Positions 48,640 to 57,236 of a stretch of 64,000 bases of DNA are shown piece after piece. The stretch covers positions 3,250,501 through 3,314,500 of the forward strand of contig NZ_BCQA01000001.1 of NCBI RefSeq assembly GCF_001748145.1, given 5' to 3'. The notes beneath the pieces are model-generated. The model saw only the letters and a program-made list of their open reading frames with translations, did no database searches and was not told where the DNA came from. Position numbers and translations under genes: made by a program. Position 1 is the stretch's first letter. The number at the start of each line of letters is the position of its first letter. Source of the DNA: Bosea sp. BIWAKO-01 (GTDB taxonomy: Bacteria; Pseudomonadota; Alphaproteobacteria; Rhizobiales; Beijerinckiaceae).

Positions 48640-49518
48640 GTGAGCACGATCTGGATCGAAGCCGCGATCAACGGTCCCTGGGGCAGGGAGCGCCAGCCCG
48701 GCATTCCGATCAGCATCCCCGAGATCGTTGCCGATGGCATTGCGGCGGTCGAGGCCGGGGCGGCCATTGTCCATCTTCATGTCTATGACGTCGTGACTGG
48801 CCGCCAGCGCGACGATTGGGAGCTCTATGCGCAAGCGATCGAGGGCATCCGCGCCAAGGTCGACGCCATCGTCTATCCGACCATCCCCATCGTCGGCTCC
48901 GGCTATGCCGGCGATATCGTCGGTTCCGGCCGCTACTGGCACCTGGAGGAGCTGGCGAAGCGCGGCCTAGCCGAGTGGGGAGTGCTCGATCCCGGGTCCT
49001 GCAACTGGACGACCTTTGCGGGTATCCCGCAAGGCGAGGCAGGCTTCATCTATCAGAACCCCGGCGAGCATATTCGCGAGGGCATGGAGGTGGCGCAGCG
49101 CCACAAGGTCCATCCGAGCTATGCCATCTATGAGCCCGGTTTCACACGCCTCGGGGCCGCGCTGGCCAAGGCCTATCCCGGCATGCCGATGCCGATCTAC
49201 CGGCTGATGTTCTCGGACGCCTTTGCCTGGGGCTTCCCGCCGAGGGCCTATGCGCTCGAAGCCCATCTTGCGCTGCTTGCCGAGGTTGCGCCGCGGGCAC
49301 CGGTGATGATCGCGGGGCTAGGCGTCGAACTCGGCGACCTGATTCCGCACGCGGTCGCGCAGGGCGTGCATGTTCGCGCCGGATTGGAAGACGCCCCGTT
49401 CGGTGAACGCCGCAGCAATGCGGAACTGATCGCAGAGGCGGTCCGCCGCGTCGAGGCAGCCGGCGGACGGGCAGCGAGCGCAACCGAGGTGAGGGCAGAT
49501 CTGAGCGCGCGGGGATGA
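48640..49518 (+). CDS. BKACE-family beta-keto acid cleavage enzyme
   Basis: 292 residues (GTG start; GAGGAC upstream). BKACE (DUF849) motifs: EAAINGPWGRERQPGIPI, the Zn-binding AAIVHLHVYD with HxH, YPTIPIVGSG, and GLGVELGDLIPHAVAQGVHVRAGLED near the C-terminus. The family condenses a beta-keto acid with acetyl-CoA to give acetoacetate and a new acyl-CoA, in lysine, carnitine and other degradation routes. Divergent from the MaoC/acyl-CoA synthetase pair over 179 bases. The keto acid is not identifiable from sequence. Confidence 0.93.
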   Translation: MSTIWIEAAINGPWGRERQPGIPISIPEIVADGIAAVEAGAAIVHLHVYDVVTGRQRDDWELYAQAIEGIRAKVDAIVYPTIPIVGSGYAGDIVGSGRYWHLEELAKRGLAEWGVLDPGSCNWTTFAGIPQGEAGFIYQNPGEHIREGMEVAQRHKVHPSYAIYEPGFTRLGAALAKAYPGMPMPIYRLMFSDAFAWGFPPRAYALEAHLALLAEVAPRAPVMIAGLGVELGDLIPHAVAQGVHVRAGLEDAPFGERRSNAELIAEAVRRVEAAGGRAASATEVRADLSARG

Positions 49519-49563
49519 GAGCTCCGCTCGGGAGCTGCCGAGATCGAAAGCTCGAAGCAACAA

Positions 49564-49589
49564 ACGGGCGGCCTGCATGGACCGCCCGT
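49564..49589. terminator. Bidirectional hairpin between BKACE and sulfatase genes
   Basis: ACGGGCGG/CCGCCCGT, 8-bp stem with a 10-base loop in the 96-base convergent gap. Confidence 0.6.
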
Positions 49590-49614
49590 CATGCATATGC
49601 AGGCGTGCGCTTCG

Positions 49615-51318
49615 TTACTTAGCCATCGCAGCTCGCGCCGCCTCGATCTTCGCCTTCACGGCATCGAGATTGAAGCTCGCGCCCCTCTGCATCGGCGGGA
49701 ACTCAATCGCCGTCATCGCCAACTTCTCGACTTGTTGCTGAACGAAGACGAAGCGCCAGAACTCATATTTGAACCATTGAAAGTACTCCTGCGAGCCGGA
49801 CTTGGTCCCATTCTCGGGCCAACCCGTGCGCTCGAACGGATCGAGGCGAAGGTTGGTCAAATAAGGTACGTCAACCTTGGTCTTGTCGCCGAGCCAGCCG
49901 CCGGGCTGATCAATGAACCGGTACTTGTAGTCGCCAATTCGCACGGCGCCGAGTTCACTTTCCCCGAAGTAATAGATTTCGTTGCGAGTCGACTGGCCCT
50001 TGCCGGTAATCATCTCCATCTGGTTGTAGCCGTCCAGATAGACCTTGTAGGTCCGGTCGCCGATCTGCTTACCCTTCTTCAGTTCTTCGGTGATGTTCGG
50101 GTTGCCGGCTGCGGCCAGGAACGTCGGGAACCAGTCGAGCCCTGAGATGATACCGCTCTCGACCTTGCCCGCCGGCACTTTGCCCGGCCAGCGGATCATC
50201 GCCGGCGCACGGAAGCCGCCTTCCATGATCGTCCCCTTGCTCTGCGCGAACGGCGTCTGGCCACCGTCCGGCCAGGTGAAGACCTCGGTGCCATTGTCGG
50301 TGGTGAACACCACGATGGTGTTGTCATCCACGCCCATATCCTTGAGCTTCTTCATTACCAAACCGACATCGTCATCGAGTTGGGCCATGCCGGCCTCATG
50401 GATGGACCAGCCATTCGTCGAGTTCCGCATCGCCTCGTATTTCGGCGACAGGTGCGTGACGATGTGCATCCGGGTCGGATTGAGCCACAGGAAGAATGGC
50501 TTGTTGTCCGCCTTGGCCTTATCGAGGAACTTGAAGGAAAGGTCGCGGATTTCGTCATCCACGGTTTCCATGCGCTTCGGGCACAGCTCCCCTGCGTCCG
50601 TGATCGTCTGCTTTCCGACCTTGCCCCAGCGTGGATCGACGCTTGAATCGTCGGTGGTGCTGGCGAAGGAGTGGACCATATTGCGCGGGCCGACCTGCGA
50701 CCTGAGGTTCTGCGGGTAGTTCGGATGGCAGGGGTCTTCCATCGCATCGAGGTGATAGAGGTAGCCGAAGAACTCGTCGAACCCGTGTACCGTCGGCAGG
50801 AACTCGTTCTTGTCGCCAAGATGGTTCTTGCCGAACTGGCCGGTAGCGTAGCCCATCCCCTGGAGCGCGGTGGCAATCGTGACGGCCTCTGCAGGCAGCC
50901 CGGTCGGGGCGCCGGCCTGGCCAACCGTGGTCATGCCGGTGCGGATCGGCAGTTCGCCTGTAATGAAATTGGCGCGCCCGGCCGTGCAGCTCGCTTCGGC
51001 GTAATAGTCTGTGAACAGCATGCCTTCCGCGGCGAGCTTGTCGAGGTTCGGCGTCCGGCCCGCCATCATGCCTCGGTGGTAGGCGCCGATGTTCCAGATG
51101 CCGATGTCGTCCCCCATGATGAAGACGATGTTGGGCCGCTGCTGCTGTGCGGGTGGCTGTGCCGGCGCTTGCGCGGCAGCGGGGCCGATGAGCGCGAGCG
51201 ATATCAGCGTCGCCGTGCCGAACAGCGCGGCGCGGGATCGTGCCCGCCAATCGGGAACTGATTGGCGGGGGCAGCTTCCATCCATCGGTGTTTCGATTTC
51301 AATACGACCAGACGCCAT
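49615..51318 (-). CDS. Second secreted formylglycine sulfatase
   Basis: 567 residues. A long N-terminus precedes a signal segment (SRAALFGTATLISLALIGPAAAQ in parts), followed by a Pro/Gln-rich linker (APAQPPAQQQ). Core motifs: NIVFIMGDDIG (metal), CTAGR at about residue 111 (formylglycine site), and GKNHLGDKNE. ATG 51318 has GGAGGG four bases upstream; a TTG at 51330 is less likely. It is paralogous to the sulfatase at 2007-3599. The leader upstream contains several long inverted repeats. Substrate unknown. Confidence 0.93.
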   Translation of the reverse strand: MASGRIEIETPMDGSCPRQSVPDWRARSRAALFGTATLISLALIGPAAAQAPAQPPAQQQRPNIVFIMGDDIGIWNIGAYHRGMMAGRTPNLDKLAAEGMLFTDYYAEASCTAGRANFITGELPIRTGMTTVGQAGAPTGLPAEAVTIATALQGMGYATGQFGKNHLGDKNEFLPTVHGFDEFFGYLYHLDAMEDPCHPNYPQNLRSQVGPRNMVHSFASTTDDSSVDPRWGKVGKQTITDAGELCPKRMETVDDEIRDLSFKFLDKAKADNKPFFLWLNPTRMHIVTHLSPKYEAMRNSTNGWSIHEAGMAQLDDDVGLVMKKLKDMGVDDNTIVVFTTDNGTEVFTWPDGGQTPFAQSKGTIMEGGFRAPAMIRWPGKVPAGKVESGIISGLDWFPTFLAAAGNPNITEELKKGKQIGDRTYKVYLDGYNQMEMITGKGQSTRNEIYYFGESELGAVRIGDYKYRFIDQPGGWLGDKTKVDVPYLTNLRLDPFERTGWPENGTKSGSQEYFQWFKYEFWRFVFVQQQVEKLAMTAIEFPPMQRGASFNLDAVKAKIEAARAAMAK

Positions 51319-51362
51319 CGGACCCTCCAATACAGGATGAATCTCAGATTGATGCGTGAGAG

Positions 51363-51407
51363 GGTTCTCGATGGATACATCGAGAACCGATTTCGCGGCG
51401 CGAAATC
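51363..51407. repeat. Two adjoining perfect inverted repeats upstream of the second sulfatase
   Basis: GGTTCTCGATG-N4-CATCGAGAACC (51363-51388) is followed with no gap by GATTTCGC-N3-GCGAAATC (51389-51407). Both have perfect arms (11 and 8 bp). They lie 45-89 bases upstream of the sulfatase ATG. Confidence 0.7.
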
Positions 51408-51459
51408 ATTTTGCTGTGCTGATGCGCCAAATATTCGGTTTCAGATATGCCGGAAATAT

Positions 51460-51531
51460 CGAGCAGTTGGGGCAACAAATGTTGGGTGGATTGTTCAATC
51501 AACCCTAAAACGGCTTCGATCCAACTGCTCG
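51460..51531. repeat. Nested inverted repeats upstream of the second sulfatase
   Basis: CGAGCAGTTGG (51460-51470) pairs perfectly with CCAACTGCTCG (51521-51531). Inside lies GGGTGGATTG-TT-CAATCAACCC (51484-51505), one mismatch. The rest of the 401-base gap to the SRPBCC gene holds no supported gene. Confidence 0.65.
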
Positions 51532-51719
51532 TCGTTAGCATAATCGCGGGGATCTTAAATACAAAGGGGAAATGACGCTTGTGGCACGGCTGCCGGTTGC
51601 GTCGTATCCATTGGGCTCTTGGTGTTGCGGGTGGTGCACCGGACGTCCGCTACGGTAAGGTGGCTGGCGTGGTTGCGCTGACACCGGGGCGCGCAAGCTG
51701 AGGCCGGCAAGGAGTGGGC

Positions 51720-52199
51720 ATGGCTCATCGGGGCGGTGGGACGCGAACAGATACCGCTTCCAGGCGCATCGGGGCTTCGCCGCAAGCCATCTATCGGGCG
51801 TTGCTTGACCCGCAGGCGTTGGCGTCCTGGCTCCCGCCCCGGGGTATGACCGGTGCGGTTCTCTTGTTCGAGCCGAGGGCAGGCGGGCGCTATCGCATCG
51901 TCCTGACCTATGAGGCATCGCAGCATTCAGTGTCCGGCAAGACCTCGGAGGACACCGACATCGTTCAAGGGCTTTTTCTGGAATTGCTTCCCGACGAGCG
52001 GATCGTCCAGTCGGTCGAGTTCGTGTCGGAGGATCCGTCCTTCGCAGGCACGATGACGATGACATGGAGCTTCGCTCCGGTCGGGGGCGGCACAGAGGTC
52101 GCCATCCGCTGCGAGAATGTACCCGCGGGCATCCGGCCGGAGGATCACGACGTGGGCTTGCGGTCGACCTTGGCGAATCTCGCGGCCTTTCTCGCATGA
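51720..52199 (+). CDS. SRPBCC / AHSA1-family protein
   Basis: 159 residues with a START/Bet v1-like fold typical of the AHSA1 group: ASPQAIYRALLDPQALASWLPPRGMTGAV (in parts), FEPRAGGRYRIVLTYE, ERIVQSVEFVSEDPSFAGTM and TEVAIRCENVPAGI. Such proteins bind small hydrophobic ligands; the function here is not known. ATG 51720 has AAGGAG five bases upstream, better than the GTG at 51714. Runs toward the kinase-like gene. Confidence 0.85.
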   Translation: MAHRGGGTRTDTASRRIGASPQAIYRALLDPQALASWLPPRGMTGAVLLFEPRAGGRYRIVLTYEASQHSVSGKTSEDTDIVQGLFLELLPDERIVQSVEFVSEDPSFAGTMTMTWSFAPVGGGTEVAIRCENVPAGIRPEDHDVGLRSTLANLAAFLA

Positions 52200-52311
52200 G
52201 GGGTGCCGTCGGCGCACCGTGCTGCCGCGACGGGGCAACATGCGGCATTGGTTCTGCCGTGATCGTGCCCTACATCCTGGGCGCCACCCTGCAGCCGATC
52301 CTGTGAGCGAC

Positions 52312-53679
52312 ATGTCCGAACGTGACAGCGAAGCCAATCGTTTCTCCGCCCGCGCAGCCCGTTACGCTCGCGTCGGGGCGAATGTCGGTGGGGTCGCGGC
52401 GCGCATTGCCGGGACGCGGCTGCTCGGGCTGGAAGGCCGTAATCTCAGCAATGCCGAGGCGCTGGCCAAGGCGCTGGGTGGGCTGAAGGGGCCAATCATG
52501 AAGGTGGCGCAACTCGTCGCCACCATTCCCGACGTCGTGCCGCCGGAATACGCCGCCGAGTTGCAGAAGCTGCAATCGCAGGCGCCGCCGATGGGGCCGG
52601 CCTTCGTCAAGCGCCGCATGATGGCGGAGCTCGGGCCGCAATGGCGCACGCGCTTCGCCGAGTTCGACCTGAAGCCTGCGGCGGCAGCTTCGCTCGGCCA
52701 GGTGCACAGGGCAACGACGCATGATGGCGTGCCGGTTGCCTGCAAACTGCAATATCCGGATATGGAATCGGCGGTCGAGGCAGATATCGCCCAGCTCGAC
52801 GTCCTGTTTGCGCTGCATCGACGCATGGATCCGGTGATCGACACCACAGAGATCGCCAAGGAGATCGGCGCGCGGGTGCGAGAGGAGCTCGACTATGTCC
52901 GCGAGGCGAAACATATCGCGCTTTACCGCGCGATGCTGGCCGAGACGTCGGATGTGCGCGTGCCGGCGCTGGAAGCCGGGCTGTCGACCCGCCGGCTCTT
53001 GACCATGCACTGGCTCGAGGGTGACCGAATCCTTGACCATAAGCAGGATGGGCAGGAGTCCCGCGATCGGATCTCGACCGCGATGTTCCGTGCCTGGTGG
53101 CGCCCCTTCAGCCATCACGGCGTCATTCACGGCGATCCGCATCTCGGAAACTACACGGTGTTCTCGGAAGAGGGGGCGCCACAAGGCATCAACCTGCTCG
53201 ATTATGGCTGCATCCGGATCTTCCCACCCTCCTTCGTCGGCGGGGTGGTCGATCTCTATCGCGGCCTCCTGGAGAATGACCAGGCGCGCGTGATCCACGC
53301 TTATGAAACCTGGGGCTTCAAGGGGCTGACCAAGGAGTTGGTTGACACCCTCAACATCTGGGCGCGTTTCATCTACGGGCCGTTGCTGGAGGACAGGACC
53401 CGGCGCATCGCCGAAGATGTCAGTCCGGCGGAGTATGGCCGCAAGCAGGCCTTCCAGGTGCACCAGGCGCTGAAGAAGCGCGGACCGGTGACCGTGCCGC
53501 GTGAGTTCGTCTTCATGGACCGCGCCGCGATCGGCCTCGGCGGCGTCTTCCTGCATCTCGATGCCGCGCTGAATTTTCATCGCCTGTTCGAGCAGGAAAT
53601 CGAGAATTTCTCGACCGAGCATGTGGCTAAAGTTCAGGCGAAGGCACTCGATCGCGCCGGACTCGCCGCTGCGCATTGA
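52312..53679 (+). CDS. ABC1/UbiB-family atypical kinase-like protein
   Basis: 455 residues. UbiB-family features in order: a KxGQ-like motif in GPIMKVAQLVA (K-V-A-Q, with Ala in place of Gly), AAASLGQVHRA (Ala-rich loop), VACKLQYP (Lys), VIHGDPHLGNYTVF (catalytic loop) and LLDYGCIR (DYG in place of DFG). These proteins act as ATPases or kinases supporting ubiquinone synthesis and lipid homeostasis; no C-terminal membrane helices are obvious here. The ATG at 52312 lacks a strong ribosome site; a GTG three codons earlier is possible. Confidence 0.88.
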   Translation: MSERDSEANRFSARAARYARVGANVGGVAARIAGTRLLGLEGRNLSNAEALAKALGGLKGPIMKVAQLVATIPDVVPPEYAAELQKLQSQAPPMGPAFVKRRMMAELGPQWRTRFAEFDLKPAAAASLGQVHRATTHDGVPVACKLQYPDMESAVEADIAQLDVLFALHRRMDPVIDTTEIAKEIGARVREELDYVREAKHIALYRAMLAETSDVRVPALEAGLSTRRLLTMHWLEGDRILDHKQDGQESRDRISTAMFRAWWRPFSHHGVIHGDPHLGNYTVFSEEGAPQGINLLDYGCIRIFPPSFVGGVVDLYRGLLENDQARVIHAYETWGFKGLTKELVDTLNIWARFIYGPLLEDRTRRIAEDVSPAEYGRKQAFQVHQALKKRGPVTVPREFVFMDRAAIGLGGVFLHLDAALNFHRLFEQEIENFSTEHVAKVQAKALDRAGLAAAH

Positions 53680-53706
53680 CGGGGATGTTCGTTCCGGCAT
53701 CCCCGT
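53679..53706 (+). terminator. Terminator after the UbiB-like gene
   Basis: ACGGGGATG/CATCCCCGT, perfect 9-bp stem, 10-base loop, then TGTTTCC. Its first base overlaps the stop codon. Confidence 0.65.
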
Positions 53707-53848
53707 TGTTTCCAGGGCTTTGCAGAGCAAGCGGTTTCACTGCCTGAAATGCTCCTGAAACAGGCGGCGATGGCGTGTTGACGCGTTGCCAGACCCTTCG
53801 CTGGTGCGCTACACGGCAATGAGACCTTTTTATGCGGGAACAGTTTTT

Positions 53849-54136
53849 ATGGCCCACCACGGACACAGCGCAGCCGATGCTCCGCAGATGGATTATCCGG
53901 AACACGAGCGGACCTATCGCGGCTTCGTCCACATGGCCGAAGTCACCACCGCAGCTTGCCTTGCCATCGTCGCTGCACTCGCCGTCGGTGGCACCAAGCA
54001 CGCCTGGGGTACTGCGGTCGTCGGCACGCTCCTGACCCTCGTCGCCACCGGCGTCGGCATTGCCGCTCCCTCGCTGTCCTGGCGCGCACCGGCGGTTCCG
54101 CTGGTTCTGATGCTGCTCGCGCTCCTCCTGATGTAA
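53849..54136 (+). CDS. aa3-type cytochrome c oxidase subunit IV
   Basis: 95 residues: a short polar, His-rich N-terminus (MAHHGHSAADAP), the conserved DYPEHERTYRGFVHMAEVTT, and then hydrophobic helices. This is the bacterial aa3 subunit IV family, normally a single-helix peptide of ~50 residues; here a C-terminal extension adds two hydrophobic stretches. Its location before pntAA is frequent in rhizobiales. ATG 53849 has GGGAA about ten bases upstream. Confidence 0.85.
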   Translation: MAHHGHSAADAPQMDYPEHERTYRGFVHMAEVTTAACLAIVAALAVGGTKHAWGTAVVGTLLTLVATGVGIAAPSLSWRAPAVPLVLMLLALLLM

Positions 54137-54158
54137 CGCCGGAAAGGCCCCGCCTGCC

Positions 54159-55298
54159 ATGCGCATTGCTGTCCCAGCCGAAACGCAAGGGACGGAGACC
54201 CGCGTCGCCGTGACGCCGGAAACCGTCCGCAAGTTCATTGGCCTCGGGGCCGATGTCGCAGTGGAGAAGGGGGCGGGGCTCGCTTCCGGTATTACCGACG
54301 CTGACTACCAGGCTGCCGGCGCGACCACCGCCAAGAACGCCAAGGAGGCGCTGAAGGGCGCCGATATCGTTCTCAAGGTGCGCCGCCCGGCCGAGAGCGA
54401 ACTCGCCGGCCTGCCGGCAGGCGCGCTCGTCATCGGCATCATGGATCCTTACGGTAACGAGGCCGCAGTCGAAGGCCTTGCGAAGGCCAATGTTGCTGCT
54501 TTCGCCATGGAATTTATGCCGCGCATCACCCGTGCGCAGGTGATGGACGTCCTGTCCTCTCAGGCCAATCTCGCCGGCTATCGGGCCGTGATCGACGGCG
54601 CCGCCGAGTATGGCCGGGCTCTGCCGATGATGATGACGGCGGCAGGCACGGTTCCCGCGGCGAAGATCTTCATCATGGGCGTCGGCGTTGCCGGCCTGCA
54701 GGCGATCGCGACTGCGCGGCGTCTCGGCGCCATCGTCACCGCGACCGACGTGCGCCCCGCCACCAAGGAACAGGTCGAGTCACTCGGCGCAAAATTCCTC
54801 GCCGTCGAGGACGAGGAATTCAAGCAGGCGCAGACCGCCGGCGGCTACGCCAAGGAAATGTCGCCGGAATACCGGGCAAAGCAGGCCGAGCTCACCGCCG
54901 GCCACATCGCCAAGCAGGACATCGTCATCACCACCGCGCTGATCCCGGGCCGCCCGGCGCCGAAGTTGATCACGGCCGCGATGGTCGAAAGCATGAAGGC
55001 GGGTTCGGTGATCATCGATCTCGCTGTCGAGCGCGGCGGCAATTGCGAACTCGCCAAGCCGGGCGAGATCGTGACCACGCCGAATGGCGTCAAGATCGTG
55101 GGCCATCTGAATGTGCCCGGGCGTCTACCTGCGACATCCTCCAGTCTCTACGCCAAGAATCTCTTCGCCTTCGTCGAAACGCTGATCGACAAGGCCGAGA
55201 AGAAGCTCGCCGTGAACTGGGACGACGAATTGGTGAAGGCGACTGCGCTGACTCGGGACGGCGCGGTGATTCATCCGAATTTCGCGCCGAAGGCCTGA
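54159..55298 (+). CDS. pntAA: NAD(P) transhydrogenase subunit alpha part 1 (NAD-binding domain I)
   Basis: 379 residues, the soluble dI domain. RIAVPAETQGTETRVAVTPETV, the mobile loop region MPRITRAQVMDVLSSQANLAG (in parts), and the NAD Rossmann motif IFIMGVGVAGLQAIATARRLGA (in parts) are all present, as is TALIPGRPAPKLIT. The alpha subunit is split in this organism: this gene lacks membrane helices, and the next gene supplies them. First cistron of pntAA-pntAB-pntB. Confidence 0.96.
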   Translation: MRIAVPAETQGTETRVAVTPETVRKFIGLGADVAVEKGAGLASGITDADYQAAGATTAKNAKEALKGADIVLKVRRPAESELAGLPAGALVIGIMDPYGNEAAVEGLAKANVAAFAMEFMPRITRAQVMDVLSSQANLAGYRAVIDGAAEYGRALPMMMTAAGTVPAAKIFIMGVGVAGLQAIATARRLGAIVTATDVRPATKEQVESLGAKFLAVEDEEFKQAQTAGGYAKEMSPEYRAKQAELTAGHIAKQDIVITTALIPGRPAPKLITAAMVESMKAGSVIIDLAVERGGNCELAKPGEIVTTPNGVKIVGHLNVPGRLPATSSSLYAKNLFAFVETLIDKAEKKLAVNWDDELVKATALTRDGAVIHPNFAPKA

Positions 55299-55324
55299 AG
55301 CATCGCTAGGGGGAGTGTCCGACC

Positions 55325-55756
55325 ATGGCTAATCCGACACCTGAACAAGCGCTCGAGCAGGCCCGCTCGGCGGCTGCCCTCGCGAAACAGGCTGCAGAAC
55401 TGGCGGAGCGCTATGCCGAGCAGGCTGCGGCCGCCGCTGGCGCTGCTACCGGCGTGGACCCGACGGTCTATCGGCTTGCGATCTTCGTGCTCGCGGTCTT
55501 CGTCGGCTACTATGTCGTCTGGTCGGTGACACCGGCACTCCACACGCCGCTGATGTCGGTGACCAATGCGATCTCCTCCGTCATCGTCGTCGGCGCGCTG
55601 CTCGCCGTCGGCGTGAATGCGGCGCCTGCTCTGGGCGACGGTCCGATCTGGGCCAAGATTTTTGGCTTCGTCGCGCTGGTCCTGGCGTCCGTGAACATCT
55701 TTGGCGGCTTCCTCGTCACCGAGCGCATGCTCTCAATGTACAAGAAGAAGGGCTGA
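55325..55756 (+). CDS. pntAB: NAD(P) transhydrogenase subunit alpha part 2 (membrane)
   Basis: 143 residues. An Ala/Gln-rich helical N-terminus ([29 protein letters not shown] in parts) is followed by four membrane helices ([38 protein letters not shown] shown in pieces), the conserved alpha-subunit dII region. Completes the proton channel with PntB. 26 bases after pntAA and six before pntB. Confidence 0.95.
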   Translation: MANPTPEQALEQARSAAALAKQAAELAERYAEQAAAAAGAATGVDPTVYRLAIFVLAVFVGYYVVWSVTPALHTPLMSVTNAISSVIVVGALLAVGVNAAPALGDGPIWAKIFGFVALVLASVNIFGGFLVTERMLSMYKKKG

Positions 55757-55762
55757 GCGCAC

Positions 55763-57166
55763 ATGGCTGCTAATCTCTCTGCCCTTCTCTACGTCGTCTC
55801 CGGCGTCCTGTTCATCATGGCCTTGCGGGGCCTGTCGCATCCGACGACCTCGCGTCAGGGCAATCTCTACGGCATGGTGGGCATGGGCATCGCCATTGCC
55901 ACCACCGTGATCTTCTATCCGCCTTCCGGCTTCTCCGGCTGGTTCCTGGTCGTTCTCGGCATCGCTATCGGCGGCGGCATCGGCGCCTACATGGCCCGGC
56001 GCGTGCAGATGACCCAGATGCCGCAGCTTGTTGCCTTCTTCCACTCGCTGGTTGGTCTGGCGGCAGTGCTGGTCGCGGCAGCGGCGCTCTACGCGCCGGA
56101 GGCCTTCGGCATCGGTCAGGTCGGCAAGATCAAGGGCGCAAGCCTGTTCGAGATGGCGCTGGGCTGCGCCATCGGCGCGATCACCTTCACGGGCTCGATC
56201 ATCGCCTTCCTGAAGCTCGACGGGCGCATGAGCGGCAAGCCGATCATGCTGCCGCAGCGCCACGGCATCAATATCGGCCTCGGTATCGCGCTGGTCGTGC
56301 TGCTGTTGTTCTTCCTGAAGAGCGAGAGCCATGCGGCCTTTTGGCTGATCGTGCTCGTCTCCTTCGCGCTCGGTGTGCTGCTGATCGTGCCGATCGGCGG
56401 TGCCGACATGCCGGTCGTCGTCTCCATGCTCAATTCCTATTCGGGCTGGGCGGCGGCGGGCATCGGCTTCACGCTCGGCAATATGGCGCTGATCATCACC
56501 GGCGCGCTGGTTGGCTCTTCCGGCGCGATCCTGTCCTATATCATGTGCAAGGGCATGAACCGGAGCTTCATCTCGGTCATCCTCGGTGGCTTCGGCGGCG
56601 AGACCACTGGCCCTGCCGGCGGTGCCGCGGAGGCTCGGCCCGTGAAGCAGGGCTCGGCCGACGATGCGGCCTTCATCATGAAGAATGCCGGCAAGGTCAT
56701 CATCGTGCCAGGCTACGGCATGGCGGTGGCGCAAGCCCAGCATGCGCTGCGCGAGATGGCCGACGCACTGAAGAAGGAAGGCGTCGAGGTCAAATACGCC
56801 ATCCACCCAGTCGCAGGCCGCATGCCGGGGCACATGAACGTGCTGCTCGCCGAAGCGAATGTGCCCTATGACGAGGTCTTCGAACTGGAGGACATCAACT
56901 CCGAGTTCGGCCAGGCGGATGTCGCCTTCGTCATCGGAGCCAATGACGTCACCAACCCTTCGGCCAAGACCGACCCGCAGTCGCCGATCTACGGCATGCC
57001 GATCCTTGATGTCGAAAAGGCCAAGACCGTGCTCTTCATCAAACGCGGCATGGGCTCGGGATATGCCGGCGTCGAGAACGAGTTGTTCTTCATGCCCAAC
57101 ACGATGATGCTGTTCGGGGACGCCAAGAAGGTCACCGACGAGATCGTCAAGGCAATGGCGCACTGA
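55763..57166 (+). CDS. pntB: NAD(P) transhydrogenase subunit beta
   Basis: 467 residues: membrane part (about 1-260) with proton-channel helices and the NADP-binding dIII domain at the C-terminus (IIVPGYGMAVAQAQHALREMADAL in parts, HPVAGRMPGHMNVLLAEA, GANDVTNPSA, KRGMGSGYAGVENELF). Uses the proton gradient to make NADPH from NADH. An intrinsic terminator follows at 57191. Confidence 0.96.
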   Translation: MAANLSALLYVVSGVLFIMALRGLSHPTTSRQGNLYGMVGMGIAIATTVIFYPPSGFSGWFLVVLGIAIGGGIGAYMARRVQMTQMPQLVAFFHSLVGLAAVLVAAAALYAPEAFGIGQVGKIKGASLFEMALGCAIGAITFTGSIIAFLKLDGRMSGKPIMLPQRHGINIGLGIALVVLLLFFLKSESHAAFWLIVLVSFALGVLLIVPIGGADMPVVVSMLNSYSGWAAAGIGFTLGNMALIITGALVGSSGAILSYIMCKGMNRSFISVILGGFGGETTGPAGGAAEARPVKQGSADDAAFIMKNAGKVIIVPGYGMAVAQAQHALREMADALKKEGVEVKYAIHPVAGRMPGHMNVLLAEANVPYDEVFELEDINSEFGQADVAFVIGANDVTNPSAKTDPQSPIYGMPILDVEKAKTVLFIKRGMGSGYAGVENELFFMPNTMMLFGDAKKVTDEIVKAMAH

Positions 57167-57190
57167 GCCGCCGGGCCCACGGCAAGTTGC

Positions 57191-57223
57191 AAGGGGCCGG
57201 CGTCTCGCTGGCCCTTTTCTTTT
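57191..57223 (+). terminator. Intrinsic terminator after pntB
   Basis: AAGGGGCC ... GGCCCTT stem with one bulged G and an 11-base loop, followed by TTTTCTTTT. The T tract runs into the ribosome-site region of the next gene. Confidence 0.75.
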
Positions 57224-57236
57224 GGAGTTTCGAACG

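Noticed and set aside
51344..51541. 65-codon leftward frame upstream of the second sulfatase
   Set aside because: No ribosome site, and it spans the inverted repeats; more likely chance coding through a structured leader.
54448..54459. Another TTACGGTAAC-like sequence
   Set aside because: It lies inside pntAA and encodes conserved residues, so it is unlikely to belong to the GTAAC array set.
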